A stretch of DNA of 64,000 nucleotides, taken from contig JAKAKP010000043.1 in assembly GCA_021813445.1 (NCBI GenBank), forward strand, positions 47,605-111,604, given 5' to 3'. Position numbers and translations under genes: made by a program. The notes under the pieces were generated by a model, which saw nothing but the letters and a program-made list of their open reading frames with translations, was not told the DNA's origin and searched no databases. Positions 1-8,062 of the stretch are shown here, piece by piece. Numbering within the stretch: position 1 is the first letter of the stretch; the number at the start of each line of letters is the position of its first letter. Source of the DNA: Deltaproteobacteria bacterium. Lineage in GTDB: Bacteria; Desulfobacterota; Desulfobaccia; Desulfobaccales; 0-14-0-80-60-11.

Positions 1-228
1 CCGGTCCCCTCCGCGGCCGCGCCGCCACCGGCGGGGCAGAAACAGCCACCCGTGGTTACCACTGATACCACACCCAAGGAAGAAGAAAAGGCGGCAGCAG
101 ACAAGGAAAAGGAAGAAAAACCCCCGGCGCCCCTCAGTTTTTGGCAGCGCTTGAAAATAAAGCTCCACCTGGGGAAAAAGCCGGCTAGTAGCGACGCCAA
201 AAAGTCGGATAGTGGTACGGTGGAATAA
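1..228 (+). CDS. C-terminal part of a low-complexity Pro/Ala/Lys/Glu-rich protein (cut by window edge)
   Basis: Frame 1 is open from the first base to a TAA stop at 226-228, giving 75 residues with no start in the window. The first part is Pro/Ala/Gln-rich, the middle is a charged Lys/Glu stretch, and the end has a short amphipathic segment (SFWQRLKIKLHLGKK) followed by a Ser/Lys/Asp tail. This composition suits a disordered tail or linker, for example of a periplasm-spanning or envelope protein, but no family can be named from it. It is the only plus-strand gene before 15.7 kb. A strong palindrome follows about 80 bases downstream. Confidence 0.6.
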   Translation, partial: PVPSAAAPPPAGQKQPPVVTTDTTPKEEEKAAADKEKEEKPPAPLSFWQRLKIKLHLGKKPASSDAKKSDSGTVE

Positions 229-305
229 GGAAAGGCTTCTTAAAGCAAGAGGCCAGGGGTCTAATACCAAATTCATCTTGCCATGCAATAAACCGGCAGA
301 ATCAG

Positions 306-348
306 CGGCGTGTATCGGCGGTTAATTATTAGCCGCCGATACACGCCG
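306..348. repeat. Perfect 16-bp inverted repeat (hairpin) downstream of the first ORF
   Basis: The arms CGGCGTGTATCGGCGG (306-321) and CCGCCGATACACGCCG (333-348) are perfectly complementary around an 11-base AT-rich loop. A third partial copy of the motif (gataaacgccgg) follows at once. There is no T-tract, so it is not a textbook intrinsic terminator. It lies between a plus-strand gene end and a minus-strand gene end, where a bidirectional 3'-end structure would be useful. The hairpin is seen directly; its function is inferred. Confidence 0.6.
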
Positions 349-426
349 ATAAACGCCGGTCTTTAGGATTATTGCCTGCAAATGCGAACTTGATATAACG
401 CCTGGCCTATTTTACTTCCGCTCCTG

Positions 427-798
427 CTATTCTAACAGATCCTTGATAGCCAGCAGTTCCTCCCGGATGGCCTGGAGCAGGGCCAGACGTTCATCCTTTG
501 AAGGTTTCCCGGGCAGGGGCGCCTGCTGGCAGGGGATGGGCCCCCGGGCCTGGGCCTGGAGCTGGCGGCGCATGGCCGCGATGGTCAGCTTTTCCTCGTC
601 CCGGAGGCGCTTGATTTCAAAGATCAGTTGGATGTCCGTGGTGCGGTAGAGGCGGTGGCGGGAGGACTTGCGGTAAGGCCGGAGGATCTTGCCCCGGGTT
701 TCCCAGTACCGCAGCACATGGGGCCGCACTCCGGTAAGGCGGCTCACCTCGCCGATGGTATAAAATCTCTTGGCCGGTAGTTCTTCCGCCAGGTCCAC
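427..798 (-). CDS. MerR-family transcriptional regulator
   Basis: This 123-residue protein has an N-terminal MerR winged-helix domain at about residues 11-80 (IGEVSRLTGVRPHVLRYWE, then a YRTTDIQLIFEIKRL second helix) and a short C-terminal helix (LLQAIREELLAIKDLLE) that would form a dimer coiled coil. There is no Cys-rich effector site, so it is not a metal-sensing MerR of the mercury or copper type; short MerR proteins of the HspR/CarA kind look similar. The start is a GTG at 798, two bases beyond the pheT stop codon, so it is probably translated from the pheT transcript. The target is unknown. Confidence 0.85.
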   Translation of the reverse strand: MDLAEELPAKRFYTIGEVSRLTGVRPHVLRYWETRGKILRPYRKSSRHRLYRTTDIQLIFEIKRLRDEEKLTIAAMRRQLQAQARGPIPCQQAPLPGKPSKDERLALLQAIREELLAIKDLLE

Positions 799-799
799 C

Positions 800-3187
800 T
801 TAACGCAATTCCGCTCCCAGTTCTTCCTGCAAAGCCTTCACCAGGGCCTCATGATGCCGGTTGACCGCCTCATCCGTCAGGGTCCGCTCCGGGTCCCGGT
901 AGGTGAGGCGAAAGGCCAGACTGCGCTTGCCCGCAGCAATGGGCGCCCCCGCGTAGACATCGAAGAGGCGGGCCTCCACCAGCCAGGGCGCCCCGTGGTA
1001 GTAGAGTTCCTGGGCCACCCGGCTTGACGGCACGTCATCATGGACAATCAGGGCGATATCCAGGTAGACCGCAGGGTAGCGGGGCAGGGGGGTAAAGAGG
1101 GGGAAGGGCTGGGCCGCCGCGGCCAGGGTCTGGAAGTTCAGCTCGAAGGTCCAAACCGGCCCTTCCAGGTCGAGTTTTTCCCCGATCTGGGGCGCGATTT
1201 CCCCTAACACCCCTAGTTCCTGCTCCCCGGTATAGACCCGGGCCCCTTGCCGCAGATACGAAGGCAGGGCCTCCGCCCGGAAACTTACCTCCGGGATCAG
1301 CAAGCCCTGGAGCAAGGTTTCCACCACGCCTTTCAGGTCGAAGAAGTCCACCTGGGCCTTGGCGGCCAGCCAGGAGTTCTCCTCCCGGGCGCCGGACATC
1401 ACCCCGGTGAGCCACTGCTCCTCCCGGGGCTGCTCCGCGCCGGCCACGGGCAGGAAGATTTTGGAGAGCTCAAAGAGGCGGACGTCGGCCATCTGTTTCA
1501 GATGGTTGCGCCGCAGGGCGTCCAGGACCCCGGGCAGGAGCGAGGTGCGCATCAGGGCCTGCTCCTCGCTCAGGGGATTGGCCAGGCGCAGGGCTTCCCC
1601 TCCATCTCCCGGCAGGGACTGGAGCTTTTCCGACTGAAAGGAATAGTTGATGATCTCGAAGAAACCCTGACCCAGGAGCAGCTTCCGGGCCTCGCGCCGC
1701 AGCCGCGCCTCGGGCGCGGGGCGGCGGGTGGCCAGCTCCCCCCGGGGCAGGGTCACCGGCACCTGATCAAAGCCCGCCAGGCGGGCGATCTCTTCGATGA
1801 GGTCGATCTCCCGCTCCAGATCACCCCGGAAGGGAGGCACCTGCACCTCCAGGGTGTCCTCGTCCCGCTTGACCACCGGCAGATGGAGCCGGGTCAGCAA
1901 CCCTTGCATCTCCTCCTGGGGCAAGGCCGTGCCCAGGACCGCGTTGGTCCGGGAGGCCCGCAGGGTCAGGCGGGGCCGGTAGACCGGCTGGGGATATTCA
2001 TCAAGGCGTCCGGCCAGGACCCGGCCGCCCCCCAACTGGGCCATGAGCTGGGCCGCCCGCTCCAGGGCATGGATGGTCCCTTCCGGGTCCACGCCCCGCT
2101 CGAAGCGGTAGGAGGCCTCCGTGCTCAGCCCCAGGCGCTTGGAAGTGCGGCGGATGCTGCCGGGGTTAAAATAGGCGCTCTCTATCAGGACCTGCCGGGT
2201 GGCTTCCATGACTTCCGAGAAGAGGCCGCCCATGACCCCGGCCAGAGCCACGGGTTTTTCGCCGTCGCAGATCAGGAGGGTCTCGGGGGTCAAGGGGCGT
2301 TCCTGGCCGTCCAGGGTCGTGAAGCTGGTCTCTCCGGGACCGGGCCGCCGCACGATGATTTCGCCGCCGTGGAGCTTGGTAAAATCAAAGGCATGCAGAG
2401 GTTGGCCGAATTCCAGGAGCACGTAGTTGGTGACGTCCACCAGGTTATTAATGGCCCTGACGCCGCCCAGTTGCAGACGCCGCCGCAGCCAGAAGGGAGA
2501 GGGACCCACGGTGAGGTCGAAGACCAGCCGGGCCGCGTACCGGGGGCAGCCCACCGCATCGAGGATGGTCACTTTGGCCGGGTGATGGGCCGGGGCCGCA
2601 ACTTCGGCCAGGATCACCTCCGGGTGGCGCAGGGGCTGTTCCAACAGGGCGGCCACCTCCCGGGCCAGGCCCAGGACACTCAGGCAATCCGCACGGTTGG
2701 CGGTGACGGCCACTTCCAGGACCACGTCCGCCAGGTTCATGGCCCCGGCAAAATCCGCGCCCAGGGGCAGGTCCTGGGGGATGTCCATCAAGCCCGCATG
2801 GTCCGTGGACAGACCCATCTCATCCTCTGCCAGGAGCATGCCTTCGGAGGCGATGCCCCGGAGCTTGGCGGGTTTGATTTTATGGCCCCCCGAGACCACC
2901 GCGCCCACGGGGGCAAAGGGATAAAGGGTGTCCGCGGTCAGGTTGGGAGCGCCGCAGACCACCTGGTAGGTAGCGCGGCCGTCCGTTACCTCCGCCAGCC
3001 GCAGGCGGTCCGCCTGGGGATGGGCTTCCACCCGGTTCACCCGGGCCACCACCACCCCGGAAAAATCCGGGGCCACCTCTTCCAGGGCCTCAACTTCCAG
3101 GCCGGCCAGGGTCAGGCGGTCCGCCAGGTCCGCGGCCGGCACCGTGAGGTCGACAAAATCCTTCAGCCAGTTGATGGAAAGACGCAT
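800..3187 (-). CDS. pheT: Phenylalanyl-tRNA synthetase beta subunit
   Basis: PheT pairs with PheS (alpha2beta2) to charge tRNA-Phe in the cytoplasm. The 795-residue length is normal for the bacterial beta chain. The domain order is intact: N-terminal tRNA-binding OB domain at about 40-150 (HKIKPAKLRGIASEGMLLAE), B3/B4 editing domain at about 210-385 (GFGQPLHAFDF-like segment LEFGQPLHAFDF), B5 domain, inactive synthetase-like core, and a C-terminal FDX-ACB anticodon-binding domain from about residue 700. The ATG start is 10 bases after the guaB stop. Unusually, pheS is not upstream; guaB occupies that position. A MerR gene follows immediately. Confidence 0.97.
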   Translation of the reverse strand: MRLSINWLKDFVDLTVPAADLADRLTLAGLEVEALEEVAPDFSGVVVARVNRVEAHPQADRLRLAEVTDGRATYQVVCGAPNLTADTLYPFAPVGAVVSGGHKIKPAKLRGIASEGMLLAEDEMGLSTDHAGLMDIPQDLPLGADFAGAMNLADVVLEVAVTANRADCLSVLGLAREVAALLEQPLRHPEVILAEVAAPAHHPAKVTILDAVGCPRYAARLVFDLTVGPSPFWLRRRLQLGGVRAINNLVDVTNYVLLEFGQPLHAFDFTKLHGGEIIVRRPGPGETSFTTLDGQERPLTPETLLICDGEKPVALAGVMGGLFSEVMEATRQVLIESAYFNPGSIRRTSKRLGLSTEASYRFERGVDPEGTIHALERAAQLMAQLGGGRVLAGRLDEYPQPVYRPRLTLRASRTNAVLGTALPQEEMQGLLTRLHLPVVKRDEDTLEVQVPPFRGDLEREIDLIEEIARLAGFDQVPVTLPRGELATRRPAPEARLRREARKLLLGQGFFEIINYSFQSEKLQSLPGDGGEALRLANPLSEEQALMRTSLLPGVLDALRRNHLKQMADVRLFELSKIFLPVAGAEQPREEQWLTGVMSGAREENSWLAAKAQVDFFDLKGVVETLLQGLLIPEVSFRAEALPSYLRQGARVYTGEQELGVLGEIAPQIGEKLDLEGPVWTFELNFQTLAAAAQPFPLFTPLPRYPAVYLDIALIVHDDVPSSRVAQELYYHGAPWLVEARLFDVYAGAPIAAGKRSLAFRLTYRDPERTLTDEAVNRHHEALVKALQEELGAELR

Positions 3188-3197
3188 AATGTACTTT

Positions 3198-4658
3198 CTA
3201 CTCCACCCAATAATTGGGGGCTTCCTTCATGATAATCACGTCGTGGACGTGCGATTCTCTGAGGCCCGCGGGGGAGATGCGGATAAATTTAGCCTTTTCT
3301 TGCAGTTCCGGGATGGTGCGGCAGCCCACGTAGCCCATGCCCGAGCGCAGGCCCCCCATCAACTGGAAAATGACGTCCGGCAGTTTCCCCCGGGAGGGCA
3401 CCCGGCCGACAATGCCTTCCGGCACCAGCTTGCACTCCAGGTCGATGTCTTCCTGGCAGTAGCGGTCCCGGCTGCCCGCCTTCATGGCCTCCAGCGACCC
3501 CATGCCCCGGTAGATCTTGTAGCTCCGCCCCTGGAAGATCACGGTCTCCCCGGGGCTTTCGTCGGTGCCAGCAAAGAGGCTGCCGATCATCACCACATCC
3601 GCGCCTGCGGCCAGGGCCTTGGTGACGTCCCCGGAGTATTTGATGCCGCCGTCGGCCACCAGGGGAATGTCCGCCTTGCAGGTGGCCTTGGCGCAGTCCA
3701 TGATGGCGGATAATTGGGGCACCCCCACCCCGGCGATCACCCGGGTGGTGCAGATGGAGCCGGGGCCCACCCCCAGCTTCACCGCGTCCACCCCGCCTTT
3801 GATCAGGTCTGCGGCCCCGGTCGCGGTGGCCACGTTGCCGGCGATCAGATCCACCTCGGGAAATTCCCGCTTGGTGGCCGCCACCGCCTGTATCACCCGC
3901 TGGGAATGACCGTGCGCGGTGTCGATAACCACCACGTCCACCCCGGCATTGAGCAGGGCCTCCACCCGGGCCTCCCGGTCCGGGCCCACCCCCACCGCGG
4001 CCCCTACCCGCAAACGGCCGAACTCGTCTTTGCAGGACAGGGGGTACTTGCGGATTTTCTCAATATCCTTGATGGTGATCAGACCCTTGAGATTGTACTC
4101 ATCATCCACCACCAGCAGCTTTTCGATGCGGAACTTGTGGAGCAGGGCCTTGGAATCCTCCAGGGTGATGCCCACGGGCGCGGTGACCAGGCGGTCCTTG
4201 GTCATCACCTCCTTGACCTTCTGTTCCAGGTTGGTTTCGAAGCGCAGGTCCCGGTTGGTGACGATCCCCACCAGGCGCTTGCCTTCCACCACCGGGATGC
4301 CGGAGATGCGGTAGCGCTCCATCAGATTCAGCACCTTGGCGATGCTCTCCTCCGGACCGATGGTCACCGGCTCGATGATCATGCCGCTTTCCGACTTCTT
4401 CACCTTCTCCACTTCCAAAACCTGGGCAGGGATGGTCATGTTACGGTGAATAATGCCGATGCCACCTTGCCGGGCCAGGGAAATGGCGGTATCCGCCTCC
4501 GTGACCGTGTCCATGGCCGAACTCAACAGGGGGATGTTCAGGCGGATGCGGCGGGTAAGCTGGGTGGACAGGTCCACCTCGCTGGGCAGGACCGCGGACG
4601 CGTCCGGCACTAATAAGAGATCATCAAAGGTGTATGCATACGGAATCGGCTCGGCCAT
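3198..4658 (-). CDS. guaB: Inosine-5'-monophosphate dehydrogenase
   Basis: GuaB oxidises IMP to XMP with NAD+, the committed step to GMP. The 486-residue protein has the TIM-barrel catalytic domain interrupted by a tandem CBS pair at about 90-205 ([20 protein letters not shown] and [19 protein letters not shown]). The catalytic loop [15 protein letters not shown] places the nucleophile at Cys303. The flap and glycine-rich IMP sites ([20 protein letters not shown]) are present. A clear ribosome site (ggagaagaaccc) precedes the ATG at 4658. It appears to lead a guaB-pheT-merR transcript. Confidence 0.97.
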   Translation of the reverse strand: MAEPIPYAYTFDDLLLVPDASAVLPSEVDLSTQLTRRIRLNIPLLSSAMDTVTEADTAISLARQGGIGIIHRNMTIPAQVLEVEKVKKSESGMIIEPVTIGPEESIAKVLNLMERYRISGIPVVEGKRLVGIVTNRDLRFETNLEQKVKEVMTKDRLVTAPVGITLEDSKALLHKFRIEKLLVVDDEYNLKGLITIKDIEKIRKYPLSCKDEFGRLRVGAAVGVGPDREARVEALLNAGVDVVVIDTAHGHSQRVIQAVAATKREFPEVDLIAGNVATATGAADLIKGGVDAVKLGVGPGSICTTRVIAGVGVPQLSAIMDCAKATCKADIPLVADGGIKYSGDVTKALAAGADVVMIGSLFAGTDESPGETVIFQGRSYKIYRGMGSLEAMKAGSRDRYCQEDIDLECKLVPEGIVGRVPSRGKLPDVIFQLMGGLRSGMGYVGCRTIPELQEKAKFIRISPAGLRESHVHDVIIMKEAPNYWVE

Positions 4659-4710
4659 GGGTTCTTCTCCGAAAGCGTGGTTTTAGACTTTTAATCTTTA
4701 ATAATCGCCC

Positions 4711-4846
4711 CGAATAGTTCAAAGTTCAAGGTTCAAAGTTCAGGGTTTTTGTGGGGCGCGCCCTCGACGGTCTATCTTCATTACGCAGAATGTCCTGAAA
4801 TCATGGTCTTAACTTTAAACGTTGAACTTTGAACCTTGAACTATTC
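4711..4846. repeat. Inverted dispersed repeat built from GTTCAAAGTTCAAGG units
   Basis: The left arm (about 4715-4743) is a run of gttcaaagttcaagg units. The right arm (about 4810-4846) is its reverse complement (gaactttgaaccttgaac). The roughly 65-base centre contains a GC-rich ggggcgcgccc core. The right arm runs into the 3' end of the next gene and contains its TAG stop. A partial copy of the same arm occurs at about 20219-20246. Confidence 0.7.
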
Positions 4847-5794
4847 CAAGCTTTGTTCTTCGGCCATTTCCCCCAGCACCCCCTCCAGCAGGCCGGCGTC
4901 GATGACCACCAGCTGGTCTTGGCGGCAGACCTCCAGGATCGTCTGAATAATCAGCGCCCCGGCCACCATCACCCCGGCCTTGGCGGGCTCCATGCCGGGG
5001 AGCCGGGCCCGCTCCGCCTCCGGCAGGCGGCAGAGATGCTCCGTGATGGCCGCGATTTGCTTCCGGCTCAGGATCAGGTTATTGACCCGGGCCGCGTCGT
5101 AGCGGTCCATCTCCAGGGCCAGGGCCGCCAGGGTGGTGACCGCCCCCGCGGTGCCCACCAACAGTGGCGTCTTGGTTAGGTAGGGCTTGAGGTTTTGCTG
5201 ATAAAATGTCCTCAACCGCTGCGCAATTTCATGGTGCAGGGCCGCCACCGCTTCCGGCCGGGGCGGGTCTCCCAGGGGCCGGGCCTGGCTCAAAGTGAGC
5301 ACGCCCAGGGGCAGGCTGGCAAATTGTGGTTCTTTCCCCTGGCGGATGAGGGCCCATTCCGAGCTGCCGCCGCCCACGTCAAAGACCACTAATTCCGGAG
5401 CCGCGGCCAACTCCGGGGCCAGGGCCGAGAGCACGCCCTTGAGGGAGAGCCGGGCCTCTTCCTCCGGGGAGAGAATATCCACCGGCAACCCCAACCCTTC
5501 CCGGACCTGCCGGAGAAAAACTTCCCGGTTCCTGGCCTGGCGCAGCGCCTGGGTGCCCACCACCCGACAGGCCTCCGCCCCTTGGGCTCGCAGCCTCCGG
5601 GCAAACCCTTCCAGGGCCCGGAAGGTGCGGGCCATATCCTCCGGGGCCAGGTTATCGTCCCGGGCCAAGCCCCCGCCCAAGCCGGTGACTTCCCGGTAAT
5701 GCCCCAGTACCTGAAGGCGCCCCGGCCCGGTGAGCTCAGCCATGGCCAGGCGCACCGTCAGAGACCCTAAATCCACCGCCGCGAAGCGTCGCAT
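4841..5794 (-). CDS. Ppx/GppA-family exopolyphosphatase / pppGpp phosphatase
   Basis: This 317-residue protein has the two actin-like lobes of the Ppx/GppA core: an N-terminal phosphate-binding segment (AAVDLGSLTVRLAMAEL), the conserved EEEARLSLKGVLSAL region, and the second nucleotide loop VFDVGGGSSEWAL. It lacks the C-terminal HD extension of longer Ppx proteins, so whether polyphosphate or pppGpp is the substrate cannot be decided. The expected role is hydrolysis of phosphate chains in the cytoplasm. The last codons and the stop overlap the arm of a dispersed repeat, which may have trimmed the original C-terminus (now ...EEQSLE). Confidence 0.88.
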   Translation of the reverse strand: MRRFAAVDLGSLTVRLAMAELTGPGRLQVLGHYREVTGLGGGLARDDNLAPEDMARTFRALEGFARRLRAQGAEACRVVGTQALRQARNREVFLRQVREGLGLPVDILSPEEEARLSLKGVLSALAPELAAAPELVVFDVGGGSSEWALIRQGKEPQFASLPLGVLTLSQARPLGDPPRPEAVAALHHEIAQRLRTFYQQNLKPYLTKTPLLVGTAGAVTTLAALALEMDRYDAARVNNLILSRKQIAAITEHLCRLPEAERARLPGMEPAKAGVMVAGALIIQTILEVCRQDQLVVIDAGLLEGVLGEMAEEQSLE

Positions 5795-5800
5795 ATTAGC

Positions 5801-5873
5801 TGTCAGCTATCAGTTGCCAGCTATCAGCCCAAAAAACCAAGGCCTTCTCTATTTTTGGCTGAAAGCTGAAAGC
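5801..5873. repeat. Imperfect inverted repeat of AGCTGTCAGCTATCAG units
   Basis: The left part (agctgtcagctatcagttgccagctatcagcc) and the right part (ggctgaaagctgaaagc) are imperfect inverted copies of the 7-8-base unit agcta/ttcag. The element begins seven bases upstream of the ppx/gppA start codon. A related element lies at 50461-50524. Confidence 0.6.
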
Positions 5874-5918
5874 TCTTTTTCCCTACCGCGGATTTGCGAA
5901 TGCAGAATTTCTTCCTCC

Positions 5919-6021
5919 CTCCCCCTTTGAGGGGGGAGGGTCGGGGTGGGGGTGGCGTCTTTAGGGCGCCTACTTGCCCAAATCGCCCCCTCCCCCCAAC
6001 CTCCTCCCACAAGGGGAGGGG
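5919..6021. repeat. Long C/G-tract palindrome (CCTCCCCCTTTGAGGGGGG type)
   Basis: The left arm (about 5919-5955) has C-tracts, then TTTGAG, then G-tracts. The right arm (about 5985-6021) mirrors it. The centre holds a smaller inverted repeat (gcgtcttta/gggcgcc). With the preceding element it fills most of the 292-base gap between the ppx/gppA and hpt genes. No gene is seen in it. Confidence 0.6.
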
Positions 6022-6086
6022 GAGTTAGTGCCAATAATTTTTTAAGGATTCCTGGAAGCAGAATCAGGCCTATTCTTGAATTATTC

Positions 6087-6611
6087 CTAAATATTTAGCA
6101 GCTCATACACCTCCGGCCAGGTGCGGTTCTTTTCACCGCAGTCCAGGCCGTAGCCCACCAGGAAGCCTTTGGCTACGGGAAAGCCCACGTAGTCCAGGGG
6201 GACTTCCACCTGCCGCCGTTCCTTCTTGTCGATGAGGCAGCAGATTTTCAGCGACCGGGGTTGGTGGGCCAGGAGATGTTGGCGCAAAAAATCCAGGGTC
6301 AGGCCCAGGTCAACGATGTCTTCCACGATCAACACGTCCCGGCCCTGCAGGACTTCTTCCACGTCCTTGGTGACCTTGATTTCCCCGGAAGAGGTGGTGC
6401 CGGCGCCGTAGCTCTTGACCCGGACAAAATCCACCTCCACCGGGAAGGGCAGGGCCCTGACCAGATCGGCCAGAAAAATGAAAGCGCCCTTGAGGACGCC
6501 CACCATCACCAGGTCCCGGCCCTCGTAATCCTTACTGATCTGGGTCGCCAATTCCTTAACCCGCCGGGCGATGTCTGCCCGGGAGATGAGACAACGTTTC
6601 TCTGCCGGCAT
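6087..6611 (-). CDS. hpt: Hypoxanthine phosphoribosyltransferase
   Basis: This cytoplasmic purine-salvage enzyme transfers phosphoribose from PRPP to hypoxanthine or guanine. At 174 residues it has the usual bacterial length. The features seen are the early LVMVGVLKGAFIFLADLVR strand-loop, the VDFVRVKSYGAGTTSSGEI flap, the PRPP motif VLIVEDIVDLGLTL and the base-specificity end segment (YVGFPVAKGFLVGYGLD). The PRPP motif has Leu where Thr is usual in EDIVDTG. A good ribosome site (aaggagatatc) precedes the ATG. It lies 18 bases downstream of the ugd stop on the same strand. Confidence 0.95.
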   Translation of the reverse strand: MPAEKRCLISRADIARRVKELATQISKDYEGRDLVMVGVLKGAFIFLADLVRALPFPVEVDFVRVKSYGAGTTSSGEIKVTKDVEEVLQGRDVLIVEDIVDLGLTLDFLRQHLLAHQPRSLKICCLIDKKERRQVEVPLDYVGFPVAKGFLVGYGLDCGEKNRTWPEVYELLNI

Positions 6612-6629
6612 GATATCTCCTTTGAGGAG

Positions 6630-7955
6630 CTAAATTTTCTTCCCTACATAAAAATACTCAAATCCCAGTCTTGCCATTTTCCCGGGTTTGTATAGGTTGC
6701 GGCCATCAAAAATTACCGGGGACTTCATCAGGGATTTCATCCGTTCAAAGTCCGGCTCCCGGAAGCGGGCCCATTCGGTGCAGATGATCAGGGCGTCCAC
6801 CTCCTCCAAAGCCCCGTAACTGGAATTGACAAAGGCAATGGCCGGGTTATCCCCGAAGTGCTGTCCGGCCGCGGCCATGGCTTCCGGATCGTAGGCCCGG
6901 ACTTTCGCCCCCTCGGCCAACAGGTGGGAAATAATGGTCAAGGCTGGGGCTTCCCGGATGTCATCCGTCTGGGGCTTGAAGGACAGGCCCCAAATGGCGA
7001 AGCACCGGCCTTTCAAGTCCCCCAGGAATGCTTGCCGGATTTGCTTCAGGAAGATTTGCCGCTGGTCCAGGTTGATGGCTTCCGCGGACTCCAACAGCCG
7101 GGGGCGGTAATTATAGGAGTTGGCGGTGTGAATGAGGGCCTGCATATCCTTGGGGAAGCAGGAGCCGCCGTAGCCCAAGCCGGGAAAGAGAAAGAGGTTG
7201 CCGATGCGGGAGTCGGAGCCGATACCCTGGCGGAGCATGGCGATGTCGGCCCCGGTGCGGGCGCAGATGTTGGCCAGCTCGTTGATAAAAGAAATTTTGG
7301 TGGCCAGGAAGGCATTGGCCGCATACTTGGTCAATTCCGCCGACACCACATCCATGACGATGATGGGGTGATGGGTGCGTACAAAGGGGCCATAGAGCTC
7401 CTTCATCAACTCCGCCACCCGGGGGTCGTCGCAGCCCACCACGATCCGGTCCGGCTTCATGAAGTCATCCAGCGCGGTGCCTTCCTTGAGGAACTCGGGG
7501 TTGGACACCACGTCGAATTCCAGTTTTTCCCCCCTTTTTTGCAGTTCCTCCTCCATGACCCGGCGCACTTTGGCCGCGGTGCCCACGGGCACCGTGGATT
7601 TCTCCACGATGACCTTGTAGTCGTTCATCAGCTTGCCGATGTTCCGGGCTACGTCCAACACCATGGACAAATCCGCGGAGCCGTCCCGGTCCTGGGGGGT
7701 GCCCACGGCAATAAAAATGATGACGCTGTCTTGCACCGCCGCAGCCAGATCGGTGGTGAAACTCAGACGGTTCTCCTGGCTATTGCGCTTGATAAAATCT
7801 TCCAATCCCGGCTCATAGATGGGGATGCGGCCAGCCTTCAGGGTTTCGATTTTTTTGGGGTCAGCATCCATGCAAATAACTTCGTTGCCCATTTCGGCAA
7901 AGCAGGCTGCGGTCACCAGACCCACATAACCCGCGCCGATGATTGCCAGTTTCAT
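6630..7955 (-). CDS. ugd: UDP-glucose 6-dehydrogenase
   Basis: The enzyme makes UDP-glucuronate from UDP-glucose with two NAD+, feeding capsule or LPS sugars. The 441 residues carry the N-terminal Rossmann motif (KLAIIGAGYVGLVTAACFAE), the central helix domain, the catalytic cysteine motif GLGYGGSCFPKDM at about residue 260, and the C-terminal UDP-binding Rossmann fold (FAIWGLSFKPQTDDIREAP). The ribosome site (aggagcgggatttt) precedes the ATG at 7955. It shares a direction with the downstream hpt gene. No glycosyltransferases lie nearby, so its sugar pathway is elsewhere. Confidence 0.96.
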   Translation of the reverse strand: MKLAIIGAGYVGLVTAACFAEMGNEVICMDADPKKIETLKAGRIPIYEPGLEDFIKRNSQENRLSFTTDLAAAVQDSVIIFIAVGTPQDRDGSADLSMVLDVARNIGKLMNDYKVIVEKSTVPVGTAAKVRRVMEEELQKRGEKLEFDVVSNPEFLKEGTALDDFMKPDRIVVGCDDPRVAELMKELYGPFVRTHHPIIVMDVVSAELTKYAANAFLATKISFINELANICARTGADIAMLRQGIGSDSRIGNLFLFPGLGYGGSCFPKDMQALIHTANSYNYRPRLLESAEAINLDQRQIFLKQIRQAFLGDLKGRCFAIWGLSFKPQTDDIREAPALTIISHLLAEGAKVRAYDPEAMAAAGQHFGDNPAIAFVNSSYGALEEVDALIICTEWARFREPDFERMKSLMKSPVIFDGRNLYKPGKMARLGFEYFYVGKKI

Positions 7956-7983
7956 AAAATCCCGCTCCTATAATCTCATTCCT

Positions 7984-8017
7984 CTGGTCCCGGAGGCCAC
8001 CAGGCAATCGGGACCAG
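7984..8017. other. 9-bp perfect stem-loop between the cyclase gene and ugd
   Basis: CTGGTCCCG (7984-7992) and CGGGACCAG (8009-8017) are perfect inverted arms around a 16-base loop. No T-tract follows on the minus strand, so it is not a clear terminator. It could be an RNA structure or protein site ahead of ugd. Confidence 0.35.
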
Positions 8018-8062
8018 CAGTAAGGCAATATAACAATTTTTTTAGCTCGGGTGAAGTCTACC

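Noticed and set aside
1247..3232. 661-codon plus-strand open frame
   Set aside because: It is antisense to pheT, with Gly/Gln/His-rich composition typical of a GC-rich shadow frame and no ribosome site or family motif.
5824..6034. Two minus-strand 60-codon frames
   Set aside because: They are made of the C/G-tract palindrome and have no start signals.
7984..8017. Terminator for the cyclase gene
   Set aside because: The stem is good but no T-tract follows on the minus strand.
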